Counted from the stretch's first letter, positions 16,356-25,179 are shown. The stretch is 51,209 nucleotides of DNA from a bacterium (GCA_021784555.1 JAJYHY010000008.1:1-51209), one strand, 5' to 3'. Numbers and translations are program-made. Notes: a model not told the origin generated them from the sequence alone.

Positions 16356-17732
16356 TCAGATTCCGCCCTTAAAGCACCATTTGCCGGTGCGCGGGTCCTG
16401 GGCGACGTGCAACCGCATCTCCTTTTCGGTCCCGTCGCTGAGCCGGATTTTGTAGGGCACAAACCACATATTGGGGCCGAAGCTGTTGGTGGGCCGACCC
16501 ACGCTCAAGACCTGCAATCCGGCCAGGTACCTCTTGACGCGCTCGTCGCCGAACATTTTCTGGTACAGCGCCTTGGGCACACCCGGCTCGCCAAAATTTG
16601 TGAAAAAGGCGGTGAGATCGCCTCGGGAGAGCGTCTCGAAAATGTCCTTGGTAGCGGCCTGAGGCGTTTTGGGATAATCTTCGGGCAGGGCGGCTGGCGG
16701 CTCCTCCTGCACCGGGGCTGTGTAGCTCTGGGCCTTTTGGGCACTGGCCAGCGCGCTCCTGAGTTCGTTGCTTTGCTGGCGCAGGACTCCCACCTCGCCT
16801 CGCAACCGCAATAACTCATCGGAGGGCCTGGCCGCTGGAGGCGAGGCGGTTCTCGCCTGAGCGGCGAGGGTCGAAAGCCGGGTGTTATCGGCCTGCAAGC
16901 CCTCCATTTGCTGCTGCAGGGCCTGGTTCTCCTCCTGCAGCTTGAGTTGTGAGCGGTGCTCCAGCACCAGGCCAGTTGCCATGCCGACGACCACCAGGCC
17001 GACGGTTGCGGTTTGCGCTTTTGACCATGCCATAATCTTCAAGGCTCCTTTGATCAGGGTAACGGTTGAGCCGCCGGCGGCCACGCCCTTGGCGAGGGCA
17101 AGCACGGCCACGTGCTTGGCCAGGAGCGGCGGGGCGGCGTGAACGGAATTGACGCAAATTGCGGAGGCGATGAGGCTCGTCGTTGAGGAGATGCCGCGGC
17201 GGGCAAAGTAGCCATGCAGCTTTGCCAGGGCGCGCTCAACCCGCTTGCGCGCCGCGTCCTCACCAACCGCCAGCGATCGGCCTACCTCCGCGAGGGACTT
17301 GTTGTCGAAGAACCTCAGCAGCACCGCCCGCCGGTCCTTTTCGCCGAGGGTTGAGAGGGCTTCATCGAGCAGTGGCGCCATTTCTTGCCATAAGGCCTCC
17401 GCCACAGGGGCTTCAATCTCGGTGTCCATTGGAATTGCCTGCTCGTGGTAATGACGTTTGGCGGCGGCGCGGATTTGTGCCAGGGAAGTAAAACGGGTGG
17501 TGTTAAACAGCCAGCCGGTCAGGGCGGTTTGGTCCGGAATGCTTCGCGCCTTCCGGGCAAGGACAATGAAGACGGTTTGGGTGACCTCCTCGGCGAGTTG
17601 AGGGTCGCGCACCTGCCGCAAGGCGGCCGAATAGACGAAACCGATGCGCCGCTGAACCAGCGCCTCAAACGCCGCCTCGGAACCGGAGGTTGCGTATTGC
17701 CCCAGCAGGGCTATGTCGTCCAACGAGTCCAT
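16356..17732 (-). CDS. Membrane-tethered ECF-type sigma factor with coiled coil and C-terminal domain
   Basis: 458 residues. Residues about 1-185 are an ECF sigma factor: region 2 with AFEALVQRRIGFVYSAALRQ, EEVTQTVFIVLARKA and GWLFNTTRF, and region 4 with DRRAVLLRFFDNKSLAEVGR and DAARKRVERALAKL. A linker with two hydrophobic stretches follows, the second (TVGLVVVGMATGLVLE, about 247-262) being a likely membrane helix. Then come a coiled coil (QLKLQEENQALQQQMEGLQA), a Pro-rich spacer and an about 100-residue C-terminal domain ending in GKWCFKGGI. The architecture parallels the 4030-7347 protein but with a different ectodomain, so it is a second sigma factor predicted to be held at the membrane. 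Confidence 0.85.
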   Translation of the reverse strand: MDSLDDIALLGQYATSGSEAAFEALVQRRIGFVYSAALRQVRDPQLAEEVTQTVFIVLARKARSIPDQTALTGWLFNTTRFTSLAQIRAAAKRHYHEQAIPMDTEIEAPVAEALWQEMAPLLDEALSTLGEKDRRAVLLRFFDNKSLAEVGRSLAVGEDAARKRVERALAKLHGYFARRGISSTTSLIASAICVNSVHAAPPLLAKHVAVLALAKGVAAGGSTVTLIKGALKIMAWSKAQTATVGLVVVGMATGLVLEHRSQLKLQEENQALQQQMEGLQADNTRLSTLAAQARTASPPAARPSDELLRLRGEVGVLRQQSNELRSALASAQKAQSYTAPVQEEPPAALPEDYPKTPQAATKDIFETLSRGDLTAFFTNFGEPGVPKALYQKMFGDERVKRYLAGLQVLSVGRPTNSFGPNMWFVPYKIRLSDGTEKEMRLHVAQDPRTGKWCFKGGI

Positions 17733-18013
17733 CTATTGCTTAATGTCGATTTCCGTCCAAAACCGGACATTATTCTTTTGCGCATGCATTGCCGCCCCCC
17801 GCATCCGTGAGCGCTGCCCTTCAAGCTTGCATTTCCGTTTCGTTGCAAGTAACCCTGGCCAGGATGAACACGCGCCGAGATTATCTCGTGGCGGCTCGAA
17901 ACTCAAGCGGCCCCGCGCCTGCGAACGGCGCGCACCGAGTGGCGCGCCTTCAACCATTCGCATCGCGCGTGTTTCCCAAACCTTCCCAAACCCAACGACA
18001 CGTTTAATCCCCT

Positions 18014-19402
18014 ATGAAAACCTCATCCTGTTCACGCCGTCAATTCCTGCAACATGCAAGCGGGCTGACCTTCTCAGCCGCGGCCTTTCCCACGCTCATC
18101 TCCGCTTCGGCCCTGGGCCGTGGCGAGGCGGTGGCGCCGAGCAACCGCATCGTCGTGGGTTGCATCGGCACCGGGCCGCAAGGCCGGAACGACATGGGCG
18201 GTTTCCTGTACCAGAAAGACGCGCAGGTGGTCGCGGTTTGCGATGTCAAGACCGACCAGCTTGAGATTGCGCGGCAGGCGGTGAACCGCCGCTACCAGAA
18301 TCAGGATTGCGCGACTTATGGAGATTTCCTCGAGGTCGTGTCTCGCGATGATATCGACGCATTCCTCATCGCCACCCCGGACCATTGGCATGTGCTGGTG
18401 GCGCTGGCGGCCGTGCGCGCCGGCAAGGATGTCTATTTGGAAAAGCCGATGGGTCTGAGCCTCGAAGAAGATTGGGCCCTGCGCGAGGCGGTGCATGAGC
18501 ACAAGCGGGTCTTTCAGTTTGGGACGCAACAGCGATCCTCGCACCTGTTCCGCCTGGCCTGCGAGCTCGTTCGCAACGGGTGTATCGGCACGCTAAAGCA
18601 TATCAATGTCTGGGCACCCGGGAGCGCGCCGGGCGGTCCGACCGATATTGTGCCAGTGCCATCCAACCTGAACTATGATATGTGGCTGGGACCGGCCCCC
18701 TTTAAACCTTACATGGAGGACCTGGCGACCGATGTCTCCGACAAGAAGACCTGGTGGTTCATATCTACTTACGCGCTGGGGTTTGTCGCCGGCTGGGGGA
18801 TTCACCCGCTCGATATTGCCGCTTGGGGGGCCGATCTGTTCACCGGCCCCATTTCGTTAGAAGGGCGGGGCTCATTCCGCGCCTACGGCGCCTGTGATAC
18901 CGCCACGGTCTGGGACATCAATATGCGATTCCACAGCGGAGTTACCATGAAATTCGTCGGCGTGCCCAATGGCAGCAACCGGGGGCTGGCCACGTGCGAC
19001 ACCTGGCCGCAAGAAAAGGAATGGAGGGAGCGTTACCGCCGCATCACGAGCCATGGCACCGCGTTTGAGGGCACAGACGGCTGGGTGCATGTGGATCGGG
19101 ACGGGATCAATCTCCAACCACAAGACCTGATCGACCAGGACGAAAAGGCCTTCAAGGTCAAACTCATCAGGAGCGGGAACCACGTCCGCAACTTTCTCGA
19201 TTCCGTCAAGAGCCGGGTGGAGACCATCTGCCCCATTGATGAAGCCGTCCGCTCCGACACGCTCTGCCACATCAGTGAGAGCGCGATGCGCTTGGACCGC
19301 CGGGTGGTGTGGGACCCCAAACGGGAGCGGTATGTGGATGATGAAGGCGCCAACCTGCGTCTGCGGGCGCGCAAGATGCGGGCGCCGTGGCACCTGGTGT
19401 AG
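18014..19402 (+). CDS. Gfo/Idh/MocA family oxidoreductase, Tat-exported
   Basis: 462 residues. The Tat signal is SRRQFLQHASGLTFSAAAF. The Rossmann fold follows at RIVVGCIGTGPQGRNDM (GxGxxG-like) with the cofactor-discriminating strand VVAVCDVK. The family motif DVYLEKPMGL (EKP) lies at about 143-152, and the catalytic-side segment GFVAGWGIHPLDIAAWG carries the His of the family's 'W..H..D' motif. The enzymes use NAD(P) on sugars and related polyols. Exported members are typical of Planctomycetes and Verrucomicrobia degrading complex glycans. The substrate is unknown, and it is transcribed alone. Confidence 0.92.
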   Translation: MKTSSCSRRQFLQHASGLTFSAAAFPTLISASALGRGEAVAPSNRIVVGCIGTGPQGRNDMGGFLYQKDAQVVAVCDVKTDQLEIARQAVNRRYQNQDCATYGDFLEVVSRDDIDAFLIATPDHWHVLVALAAVRAGKDVYLEKPMGLSLEEDWALREAVHEHKRVFQFGTQQRSSHLFRLACELVRNGCIGTLKHINVWAPGSAPGGPTDIVPVPSNLNYDMWLGPAPFKPYMEDLATDVSDKKTWWFISTYALGFVAGWGIHPLDIAAWGADLFTGPISLEGRGSFRAYGACDTATVWDINMRFHSGVTMKFVGVPNGSNRGLATCDTWPQEKEWRERYRRITSHGTAFEGTDGWVHVDRDGINLQPQDLIDQDEKAFKVKLIRSGNHVRNFLDSVKSRVETICPIDEAVRSDTLCHISESAMRLDRRVVWDPKRERYVDDEGANLRLRARKMRAPWHLV

Positions 19403-19479
19403 TCCCGGGTCTTCGGGCGTCAAATTGGGGGGCATGAGGGAAAAGAGTGCCTCTAATGTCATTTTTTTTAATTTTGATA

Positions 19480-19509
19480 TTTACAAAGTCCCCCAAAAAG
19501 GTACATGAT
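19480..19509 (+). promoter_or_regulatory. Candidate sigma-70-type promoter before the 33-residue gene
   Basis: TTTACA (19480-19485) and CATGAT (19504-19509) are separated by 18 bases, in an AT-rich patch that contrasts with its surroundings. The start codon of the small gene lies 67 bases downstream. Confidence 0.35.
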
Positions 19510-19576
19510 TATGCGTCCTCGCGAAGCCGTGCAATAAGCTTGCGAGGCATGAATCCTAAAATGAAAGGTGAAACCT

Positions 19577-19678
19577 ATGCCCGTTAAGTCCGCAAAGACA
19601 GCTAAGAACGCAACAAAGAAATCCAGTCCCGCGCCAAAGAAAGCCGGCTCCGCAAAGCGAGCCAACAAGAAGAAATAG
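19577..19678 (+). CDS. 33-residue Lys/Ala-rich protein (histone H1-like tail)
   Basis: ATG 19577 to TAG 19676-19678 encodes MPVKSAKTAKNATKKSSPAP and then KKAGSAKRANKKK. Twelve of 33 residues are Lys, plus one Arg, with Ala/Ser/Pro filling in. The composition resembles the nucleic-acid-binding tails of histone H1-like proteins. AAAGGTGA lies 7 bases before the ATG as a ribosome binding site. A 12-codon frame (MNPKMKGETYAR) overlaps its start in another phase. A role in DNA or RNA compaction is inference from composition only. Confidence 0.55.
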   Translation: MPVKSAKTAKNATKKSSPAPKKAGSAKRANKKK

Positions 19679-19839
19679 CTCGAGTGCGAGCGGTCCGCCG
19701 CACCGGTAGCCTCGTTCGCGAGAGGGCCGGCGCCGGACGGGAGTAAAACCTCGAGAAGGTCCGGTGCGCTGGGAGCCATCGCCCCCATTGGCGCGGTGCT
19801 AAGCCTTTGGGGGCGCGTCCTCCCTGAGGCTGGCCAGGG

Positions 19840-20766
19840 TCAAGGGCTGTGGCCGGGGCGATTAATAAGGACCGCGGCGAGATTATCGGCGAGATTGACC
19901 GCACCGAGTGACATTTCGCAGAGACGGTAAAGTACCTTGATTGGCCTGAGCGCGGGGTTTTGCTTCAACCCGGTTGTTCTTTCCAGGAGCGCCGCGCGCT
20001 CGGGGTTGGAGACGTTTCTGCCTCGATGCCGCCAGTCCTGCCACACGACCAGCGGGTTGAAATGAGTCGAGCGCAACTCAAGCATCGAGAACCGGCGTCC
20101 CGCAAATGCCGTCAGGGCCGCGCGTGTAAAATAGTTCAGATGCTGGGGATAGATGTAGCGATAGCGGGCGCCAAGAACCCTCGTTGCTAACGATTCAAAA
20201 TTCGGGACCAGGACGAAGCATAGGCCGGTGGGCTTGAGGAGCCGGGAAGCGTGCTGGAGGAATCTGGCCGGTTCGAGCAAGTGCTCCAGGACGGCCCAGA
20301 AAGTGATGGCGTCGAAGCTCCCATGGGGGAGGGCCTGGTCGAGAAAGCTGCCGCGGCGCACCGGCAGGCCTCTGGACTCGGCGTAAGCCAGGGCGGGGCC
20401 GCTGGCGTCAGTCCCCAGCACGTCGTAACAGTCTCCGAACCGCTTTTTGAGTTGGTAGAGAAACCCACCGGAAGAGCAACCTACGTCGAGAACGGTCCCG
20501 CGAGCGCAATATTTCCGGAAGAGGCGCAACTCTCGCTCGAATCGGATGTCGGCATAGTCACTCCGCAGTTTTGCGGGTGAGAGGTAGTAATCGGCCGCTG
20601 CCCGGTCGTAGTACTCGCCGGAAGCGAGGTCGGTCGGAACAGGATTGGCATAGACCATTGGGCATTGGAGACAGCGCACCAGGTGAAGCGCGCCTTTCTC
20701 CAGGGCCGGCTCTGAATTGCCGCGGCCGCAGAGGGGGCAGTTGCGAGATATGAATTCGGGTGTCAT
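19840..20766 (-). CDS. Class I SAM-dependent methyltransferase with N-terminal zinc-ribbon-like motif
   Basis: 308 residues from the ATG at 20766; an upstream start at 20886 would add 40 residues without homology. The N-terminus has two CxxC pairs (NCPLCGRGN and VRCLQCPMVY) about 20 residues apart, a likely zinc site. The Rossmann methyltransferase follows: motif I VLDVGCSSGGFLYQL, motif II GTDAS and the post-III segment DAITFWAVLEHLLEPARFL, ending in a helical domain. Such proteins often methylate sugars or lipids in glycan assembly, but no glycan genes are adjacent, so the substrate is open. Confidence 0.85.
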   Translation of the reverse strand: MTPEFISRNCPLCGRGNSEPALEKGALHLVRCLQCPMVYANPVPTDLASGEYYDRAAADYYLSPAKLRSDYADIRFERELRLFRKYCARGTVLDVGCSSGGFLYQLKKRFGDCYDVLGTDASGPALAYAESRGLPVRRGSFLDQALPHGSFDAITFWAVLEHLLEPARFLQHASRLLKPTGLCFVLVPNFESLATRVLGARYRYIYPQHLNYFTRAALTAFAGRRFSMLELRSTHFNPLVVWQDWRHRGRNVSNPERAALLERTTGLKQNPALRPIKVLYRLCEMSLGAVNLADNLAAVLINRPGHSP

Positions 20767-20921
20767 GCCGGGCCGGGATTTATAGACAAGCACAACCGTG
20801 GAGGCAAAACAAACCGCAAGCCGCAACGCGGCATTCGGATTTGAGTTCCGTTGGATGTTTTTCGCCCAACGGCAGAATAGAAGCATGAAAAAGAGCCAAA
20901 CTTAGTGCCGCATTTCTAAAC

Positions 20922-21347
20922 GTGTGGTGGGATCTTTTCAAGAAGCTCGGACGCGGCAAACAGGAACCGCAACACCTTCGAAGCGGAAGGTTGGGCGAGC
21001 GGGCAGCCAGGAAGCATTTGCGCCGGTCCGGGATGAAGTTCCTGACGGCGAATTTCCGTTCGGACCGGGGGGAGATTGACCTAATCTTTCGAGATCGCGA
21101 CTGTTTGGTGTTCGTGGAGGTCAAGACTCGCTCCTCAGAGGAGTGGGGACGTCCCGCCTCGGCGGTGGACGGGGAGCGGAGGTGGCGGCTGACGCGGGCC
21201 GGACTCGATTATTTGCGTCTGCTCAGGAACCCCCAGGTGAAGGTCCGTTTTGATATCGTAGAAGTGCTCCTGCAAAACGACGTGGTGAGCGAGATCCGCC
21301 ATTTGCGTGACGCGTTTCCCATGCCCCGGCCTTACCGGTATGGTTGA
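20922..21347 (+). CDS. YraN family (UPF0102) endonuclease-like protein
   Basis: 141 residues from a GTG at 20922. Family features are GRLGERAARKHLRRSGMKFL, then NFRSDRGEIDLIFRDRDCLV (the acidic GEIDLI strand) and FVEVKTRSS (E-x-K). Together these form the PD-(D/E)XK-like core with Asp and Glu-x-Lys. The family is widespread and of unsettled function, proposed to be a nuclease or resolvase-like. The 3' end overlaps the convergent minus-strand gene by 16 bases. Confidence 0.9.
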   Translation: MWWDLFKKLGRGKQEPQHLRSGRLGERAARKHLRRSGMKFLTANFRSDRGEIDLIFRDRDCLVFVEVKTRSSEEWGRPASAVDGERRWRLTRAGLDYLRLLRNPQVKVRFDIVEVLLQNDVVSEIRHLRDAFPMPRPYRYG

Positions 21348-22192
21348 AGACCGGCGAATTGCGGATGGCGGAGCAGGGTCTGCCAAGTTTCCTCCGAGAT
21401 AGGGGCTTGGCGATAGACCGGCTCCCAAAGCGGTTCGGCGCTGGTGGAGCGGCGGGCGCGCTGCAACCAGCGGCAGCCGAGGGGTTCGTCAATGAACTCC
21501 AGCGTGTTAGCGGCGATGGTGGTTTGCTCCTTTTCGCCGGTGGCATGGCCCACGCCGACGAAAAAGCCGGCCAGCAGCAGCGTGACGCGCAGCATTGTGC
21601 TCCGGGAATAGGTCGGCAGGGCACAGGAACGGGCCGGCCTCAGGAGCCGAAACAGGTCGGTGAAAAGTGCCAGGGTCCACATCGCCGGGTTGGTTGCGGG
21701 CGAAAAGGCGTCGAACATGATGGCGTGTGGTTTCTCCAGCGCTTGAGTGGCGGGCTGGGCGAGCAAGCTTGGAAAATCGCCGATGTGAGCTTGCCAATTC
21801 ACCCGGCAAGCCCCATTGGCAAACTCAACATGGCCGTTGGCGACGAGTTGCCTAAGCGGGGCTTCATAGTCCGCCAGGTAAGAGAGCGCATCCGTATGGT
21901 CGAGGGCGAACTCCAGCGCGGCGAACGCGAGGTCGAAGCTCAGCATACGCAGCGAGCAGGGGATGTGTTTCAGGGCATCGAGAACCGTGATAACATTGGC
22001 CGCGGCCCCAAGCCCGACATCCCACATCACAAACGGGCCGGCTTGAGTCCGAACCCTCTCCGCCAACCGCAGTTGACGGACATAGAGCGCCTCGGCCTCG
22101 GCAGTTGGCCCTACTACGGGGTGAAACGTCTCATGGTGCTCAAGCGAGTGAACGCTGTGAGCACCGCCGGGAAGCTTCACGATTCGATACAT
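21332..22192 (-). CDS. MnmD-like SAM-dependent methyltransferase (DUF752 family)
   Basis: 286 residues. The sequence begins RIVKLPGGAHSVHSLEHHET, followed by the cofactor segment FVMWDVGLGAAANVITVLDA. The MnmD/MnmC-typical segments are MFDAFSPATNPAMWTLALFT and a strand near TYSRSTMLRVTLLLAGFFVG, followed by GVGHATGEKEQTTIAA. In MnmC the equivalent domain methylates aminomethyl-uridine at the tRNA wobble position. Here the flavin-binding half is absent, so the tRNA substrate is inference. The last codons overlap yraN by 16 bases tail to tail. Confidence 0.8.
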   Translation of the reverse strand: MYRIVKLPGGAHSVHSLEHHETFHPVVGPTAEAEALYVRQLRLAERVRTQAGPFVMWDVGLGAAANVITVLDALKHIPCSLRMLSFDLAFAALEFALDHTDALSYLADYEAPLRQLVANGHVEFANGACRVNWQAHIGDFPSLLAQPATQALEKPHAIMFDAFSPATNPAMWTLALFTDLFRLLRPARSCALPTYSRSTMLRVTLLLAGFFVGVGHATGEKEQTTIAANTLEFIDEPLGCRWLQRARRSTSAEPLWEPVYRQAPISEETWQTLLRHPQFAGLQPYR

Positions 22193-22209
22193 CGGCGGGA
22201 TGTGGCGCC

Positions 22210-22278
22210 GGGGTCAGTCCTCACTTTTTCCGCCCCAATGGAAGGGGAAGTGGCGGAAAAAGGTGCAGGACGGACCCC
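22210..22278. repeat. REP-like dispersed hairpin, copy C
   Basis: GGGGTCAGTCCTCACTTTTT followed by CCGCC, a loop CCAATGGAAGGGGAA, then GTGGCGGAAAAAGGTGCAGG and ACGGACCCC. Same family as 3880-3947, in the opposite orientation. Confidence 0.75.
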
Positions 22279-22302
22279 GACGCCTTCCGAAGGCGCTCGG
22301 CA

Positions 22303-22986
22303 CTAGGGGCCTTCAGGATTGCGGCTGTGGCGCAAGACCTTTATCGGTTCGGGCGCCTTGTAGTGCCTCTTGAGCCCCGCCTCGCTGAGCATGCCGGCGG
22401 GCACGCGCGCGATAAACTCCGGAAAAGAGCGTTCGACGCGGTCGCGGAGGAGTTTTTGGCCCGTCTTGGACGCCCAGAAATCCTCTTCGAGTTTGGTTAA
22501 GGCTATCCCGCCCTCTTCAGGAGAGAGGTCCTCGCGCTTGGCCAGGAGCCATACCAATTCCTTGTCTCCGGGGAGGCAGACGGGAAAGGGAACGAACTTG
22601 AGCTTGATTTCCTGCTCCTCCGGTTCCTCGACAGGAGGATTGACGTCCACCTTGATGGCGCCGCTGAATTGGGCGCCGTCCCGCAGAGCAACCTCTACCG
22701 CGAGCACCTTCTCTTTTCGGTTCGGCTTCAACGTCAGGTCGGCATCCTTGAAGGATTCGACCAACTGAGTCTTAACCTCTTCCACGCTCTCCTCTTCGAG
22801 GCCAGGCAACCTGACCCGGGCGCAGAATCGCTGGAAGGCGGAGGCGCGGGCGTTGGTCCTAAGCTGGAGCTCGACGGCGTCGTAAATCTGGTCAGCGAGC
22901 CGGGGGTCTGAGGTTGCCTTGGGAAGCACCTTTTTCAGCAAATCGAGCAATTGTTTTTCAGTCGCGTTGTTGGTCTCTGTTTTCAT
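22303..22986 (-). CDS. Hypothetical cytoplasmic protein
   Basis: 227 residues from the ATG at 22986; an upstream in-frame start at 23106 would be encoded by satellite sequence. The N-terminal half is helical and charged (ATEKQLLDLLKKVLPKATSD, PRLADQIYDAVELQLRTNA). The middle has beta strands with KVDVNPPVEEPEEQEIKLKF. No signal peptide, membrane segment or known motif is seen. It is transcribed on the minus strand after the YncE-like gene and before the REP hairpin. Confidence 0.6.
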   Translation of the reverse strand: MKTETNNATEKQLLDLLKKVLPKATSDPRLADQIYDAVELQLRTNARASAFQRFCARVRLPGLEEESVEEVKTQLVESFKDADLTLKPNRKEKVLAVEVALRDGAQFSGAIKVDVNPPVEEPEEQEIKLKFVPFPVCLPGDKELVWLLAKREDLSPEEGGIALTKLEEDFWASKTGQKLLRDRVERSFPEFIARVPAGMLSEAGLKRHYKAPEPIKVLRHSRNPEGP

Positions 22987-23056
22987 GTCGCAAATGGGCA
23001 ATGGTTGTGCCAAATCCCAGGGCCATGCGCAACAGCGGAGTGGTGGACTTGCTGGA

Positions 23057-23185
23057 TTGTTGGATGTTGGATGTTGGTTGTTCGATGTTGGTTGACGACG
23101 CTCCATACTTTCCGCCGCTCGGTTCAGCGGTTCAGCGAGCCCCCGGACCCTCCAACAACCACTATCGAACGTCCAACATCCAACC
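23057..23185. repeat. TTGGATGTTGG satellite forming a long inverted repeat
   Basis: The left arm is a run of TTGGATGTTGGATGTTGG, then TTGTTCGATGTTGG (about 23057-23093). The right arm is CCAACAACCACTATCGAACG followed by TCCAACATCCAACC (about 23151-23185). The loop holds CGGTTCAGCGGTTCAGCG, a second small tandem. Confidence 0.8.
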
Positions 23186-24196
23186 TCAGAGAGGCGAGGG
23201 CGTGAACGGCTGGACGAAGCATTCGTCCCCCTTGTGGAAGGCTATCCAGACGGTGTGCGTTTTGGGGTCCACAACGATGCTGCCGGTGCCCGGTTCATCC
23301 TGCACCTCACCCAACAAGGTTAGTTTGTCGGCCGTCAAAGCGAGGACCGAAATCTTGCCCTCTCGGCTGGCGCAATAGGCGGTATGCAGCTTGGCGTCGT
23401 AGGCCATTTCATCCACCCGTCCCGCGGTTGTCGCCCGATCCACAATCCTGCCCGTCGCGCGGTTCAGCAGCACCAGCTCTCCGCCGCACGCCGCCAGAAG
23501 GCCTTTGCCGCCGGGAACAACGGCGATTCCGTGTGGACCCGTGTCCGGAGCCAGGGACCATGCATGGAGTACCTGGTTGTCGCCCGGATCAACCACCGCT
23601 ATCGTGTTCGCGCCTTTGACCGCCTGAAACAACCGCTTGTATTGCGGGTCAAAAGCGGGTTCCTCGACGCCCCGGCCCTTGAATTTAATCGTCGTCACAA
23701 CCTCCTTGGTTTCCGGGTCAATGACCCACTCCTCGGCGGCGGTGTCGTTACAAATATGGACCAGCCTCCTTTTGGCATCGAACGCGATCAAATCGGTCGC
23801 CGCGGGCAGCGGCACCTCGCCGGTCACCTCCAGGGTCTTCGAGTTGACAATGACCATCCGACCCGGGTCGTTGCCGCTGACGTAATAATTGCCGCCGGCC
23901 ACGTCCACGGCGGCGTCCTGCGCTGTGCCTGTGGGCACGGCCTTCAACAGCCGCTTTGATTTTAAATCGAACACGTCGAGAGTCTTGTTGGCTTCATGGC
24001 CAAGCAGAACCCGGTCTTTGGCAGTGTCCATGCGGATGAAATCAAATCTGCCATGCGTGCCGGGCAACAGGATGGGATGGCCCGGCGTCAGAGGCGCAGC
24101 CAAACCCGGCGCTCCCATCGCTAACGCTCCAGCCAAAACCATCAAGCCCGCCTTGATTGACGGAAACCTCCAAAAGTCTGCAGGTGCTCTGTTCAT
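23186..24196 (-). CDS. YncE-like exported beta-propeller protein
   Basis: 336 residues. Signal peptide AGLMVLAGALAMGAPGLAA (cleavage near residue 34). It is followed by about seven repeats such as KTLDVFDLKSKRLLKAVPTG, MVIVNSKTLEVTGEVPLPAA and LVLLNRATGRIVDRATTAGR, the 'V.D..T..V...I..G' strand pattern of YncE-type seven-bladed propellers. A second member of the same type lies at 44098-45087. These proteins act outside the cytoplasm, but the bound ligand is not known. Confidence 0.8.
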   Translation of the reverse strand: MNRAPADFWRFPSIKAGLMVLAGALAMGAPGLAAPLTPGHPILLPGTHGRFDFIRMDTAKDRVLLGHEANKTLDVFDLKSKRLLKAVPTGTAQDAAVDVAGGNYYVSGNDPGRMVIVNSKTLEVTGEVPLPAATDLIAFDAKRRLVHICNDTAAEEWVIDPETKEVVTTIKFKGRGVEEPAFDPQYKRLFQAVKGANTIAVVDPGDNQVLHAWSLAPDTGPHGIAVVPGGKGLLAACGGELVLLNRATGRIVDRATTAGRVDEMAYDAKLHTAYCASREGKISVLALTADKLTLLGEVQDEPGTGSIVVDPKTHTVWIAFHKGDECFVQPFTPSPL

Positions 24197-24540
24197 AATG
24201 ACCTTTTATCTCGGCTTACGCCCAACTTCTGCCTGTACCCGGCTGAAATATATCGCAACCAAGCTTCTTGATCAATCCACGAACGCCTTGACGCAACCAG
24301 CCCTCCACGGCCAGTGACAAGGTCCGGCTAAGTGCTTGCGCCTGAGGCGTGCCTTGTCAGTGGCCCTGAACCAGCCCTCGTGCCTCCTGCTGCCGCCAAG
24401 AAGCCCTTTCGCGCATGGATTGGTCCTCCCAAGACTATGCTTTATATTTGCCTGGGCGCACTCAGGGGGGCCCTTGATCTTCCCACAGGACCGAGGTCTG
24501 CGGGCCAGGGTCACAGGCCTAGGCTCGGAATCAAGCGATC
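24197..24540. other. Spacer upstream of ATPase debris
   Basis: About 340 bases with several overlapping short frames, none with motifs. No repeat, promoter pair or terminator stands out. Confidence 0.35.
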
Positions 24541-25157
24541 CAGATAGGCAGCTCACCGTCTGGGAAATCCTGAAAGACCTCGGCCAACGGGCGAGTTCGC
24601 CCACCTTCCCAGAACTGTCTTCCGCTCAATTGCCGAAGCAGCAGGCGGAGCAGAGTGAGAGCCGGATCAAAAAACTGTTCGCGGAGATTTGCGCTCCAAA
24701 TTATCCTCATCGACGAACCGGAGGTGCATCTTCATCCAGGCTGGGTTAGGCAGTTCTACCGGGCACTTCCCAAGCTCGGGCACGACAATCAGTTCATCCT
24801 TACCACCCACTCAGGGGAACTGCGGTCTATGGCCGCAGAGGATGGCGTGTTGATCGATTTAGGTGACCTGCAAGATCGATTGCTTTAACAGCCCGATTCG
24901 GATGGCGAGACAAAGCCACCGGCAACAGAACGCCACTCCTGTGGGCGGGGCTGAACCGGTCGCGTCGCGATACCCAGGATCGGCCGATCGAAACGGAGCT
25001 GAAACCGTTGCTTGTTCACGCTTTTCTCGATCACCTTTCAAGGCAGAAGTTGGGCGAGCTTCATGAGGAGTGGCACGGCTTACTCGCCGCATTTTCCACG
25101 CTTCGGGAGAGAGTTGGCGCGCCAGCGCAATTTCGGCCCGGTGCTCCGCAGAGTTGA
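24541..25157 (+). pseudogene. Fragmented AAA/ABC-type ATPase gene (OLD- or RecF-like)
   Basis: A Walker B and D-loop block IILIDEPEVHLHPGWVRQFY, followed by FILTTHSGE (switch His), is intact in the frame around 24700-24830. Upstream, EQSESRIKKLFAEI lies in a different frame (about 24650-24690). A third frame at about 24895-25157 reads ETELKPLLVHAFLDHLSRQK through ERVGAPAQF before TGA 25155. Walker A is absent. The succession of frames indicates a decayed ATPase, perhaps of a defence system, rather than a functional gene. Confidence 0.6.
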
Positions 25158-25179
25158 CCGCCGCTGAGGCTCCGCCTTG

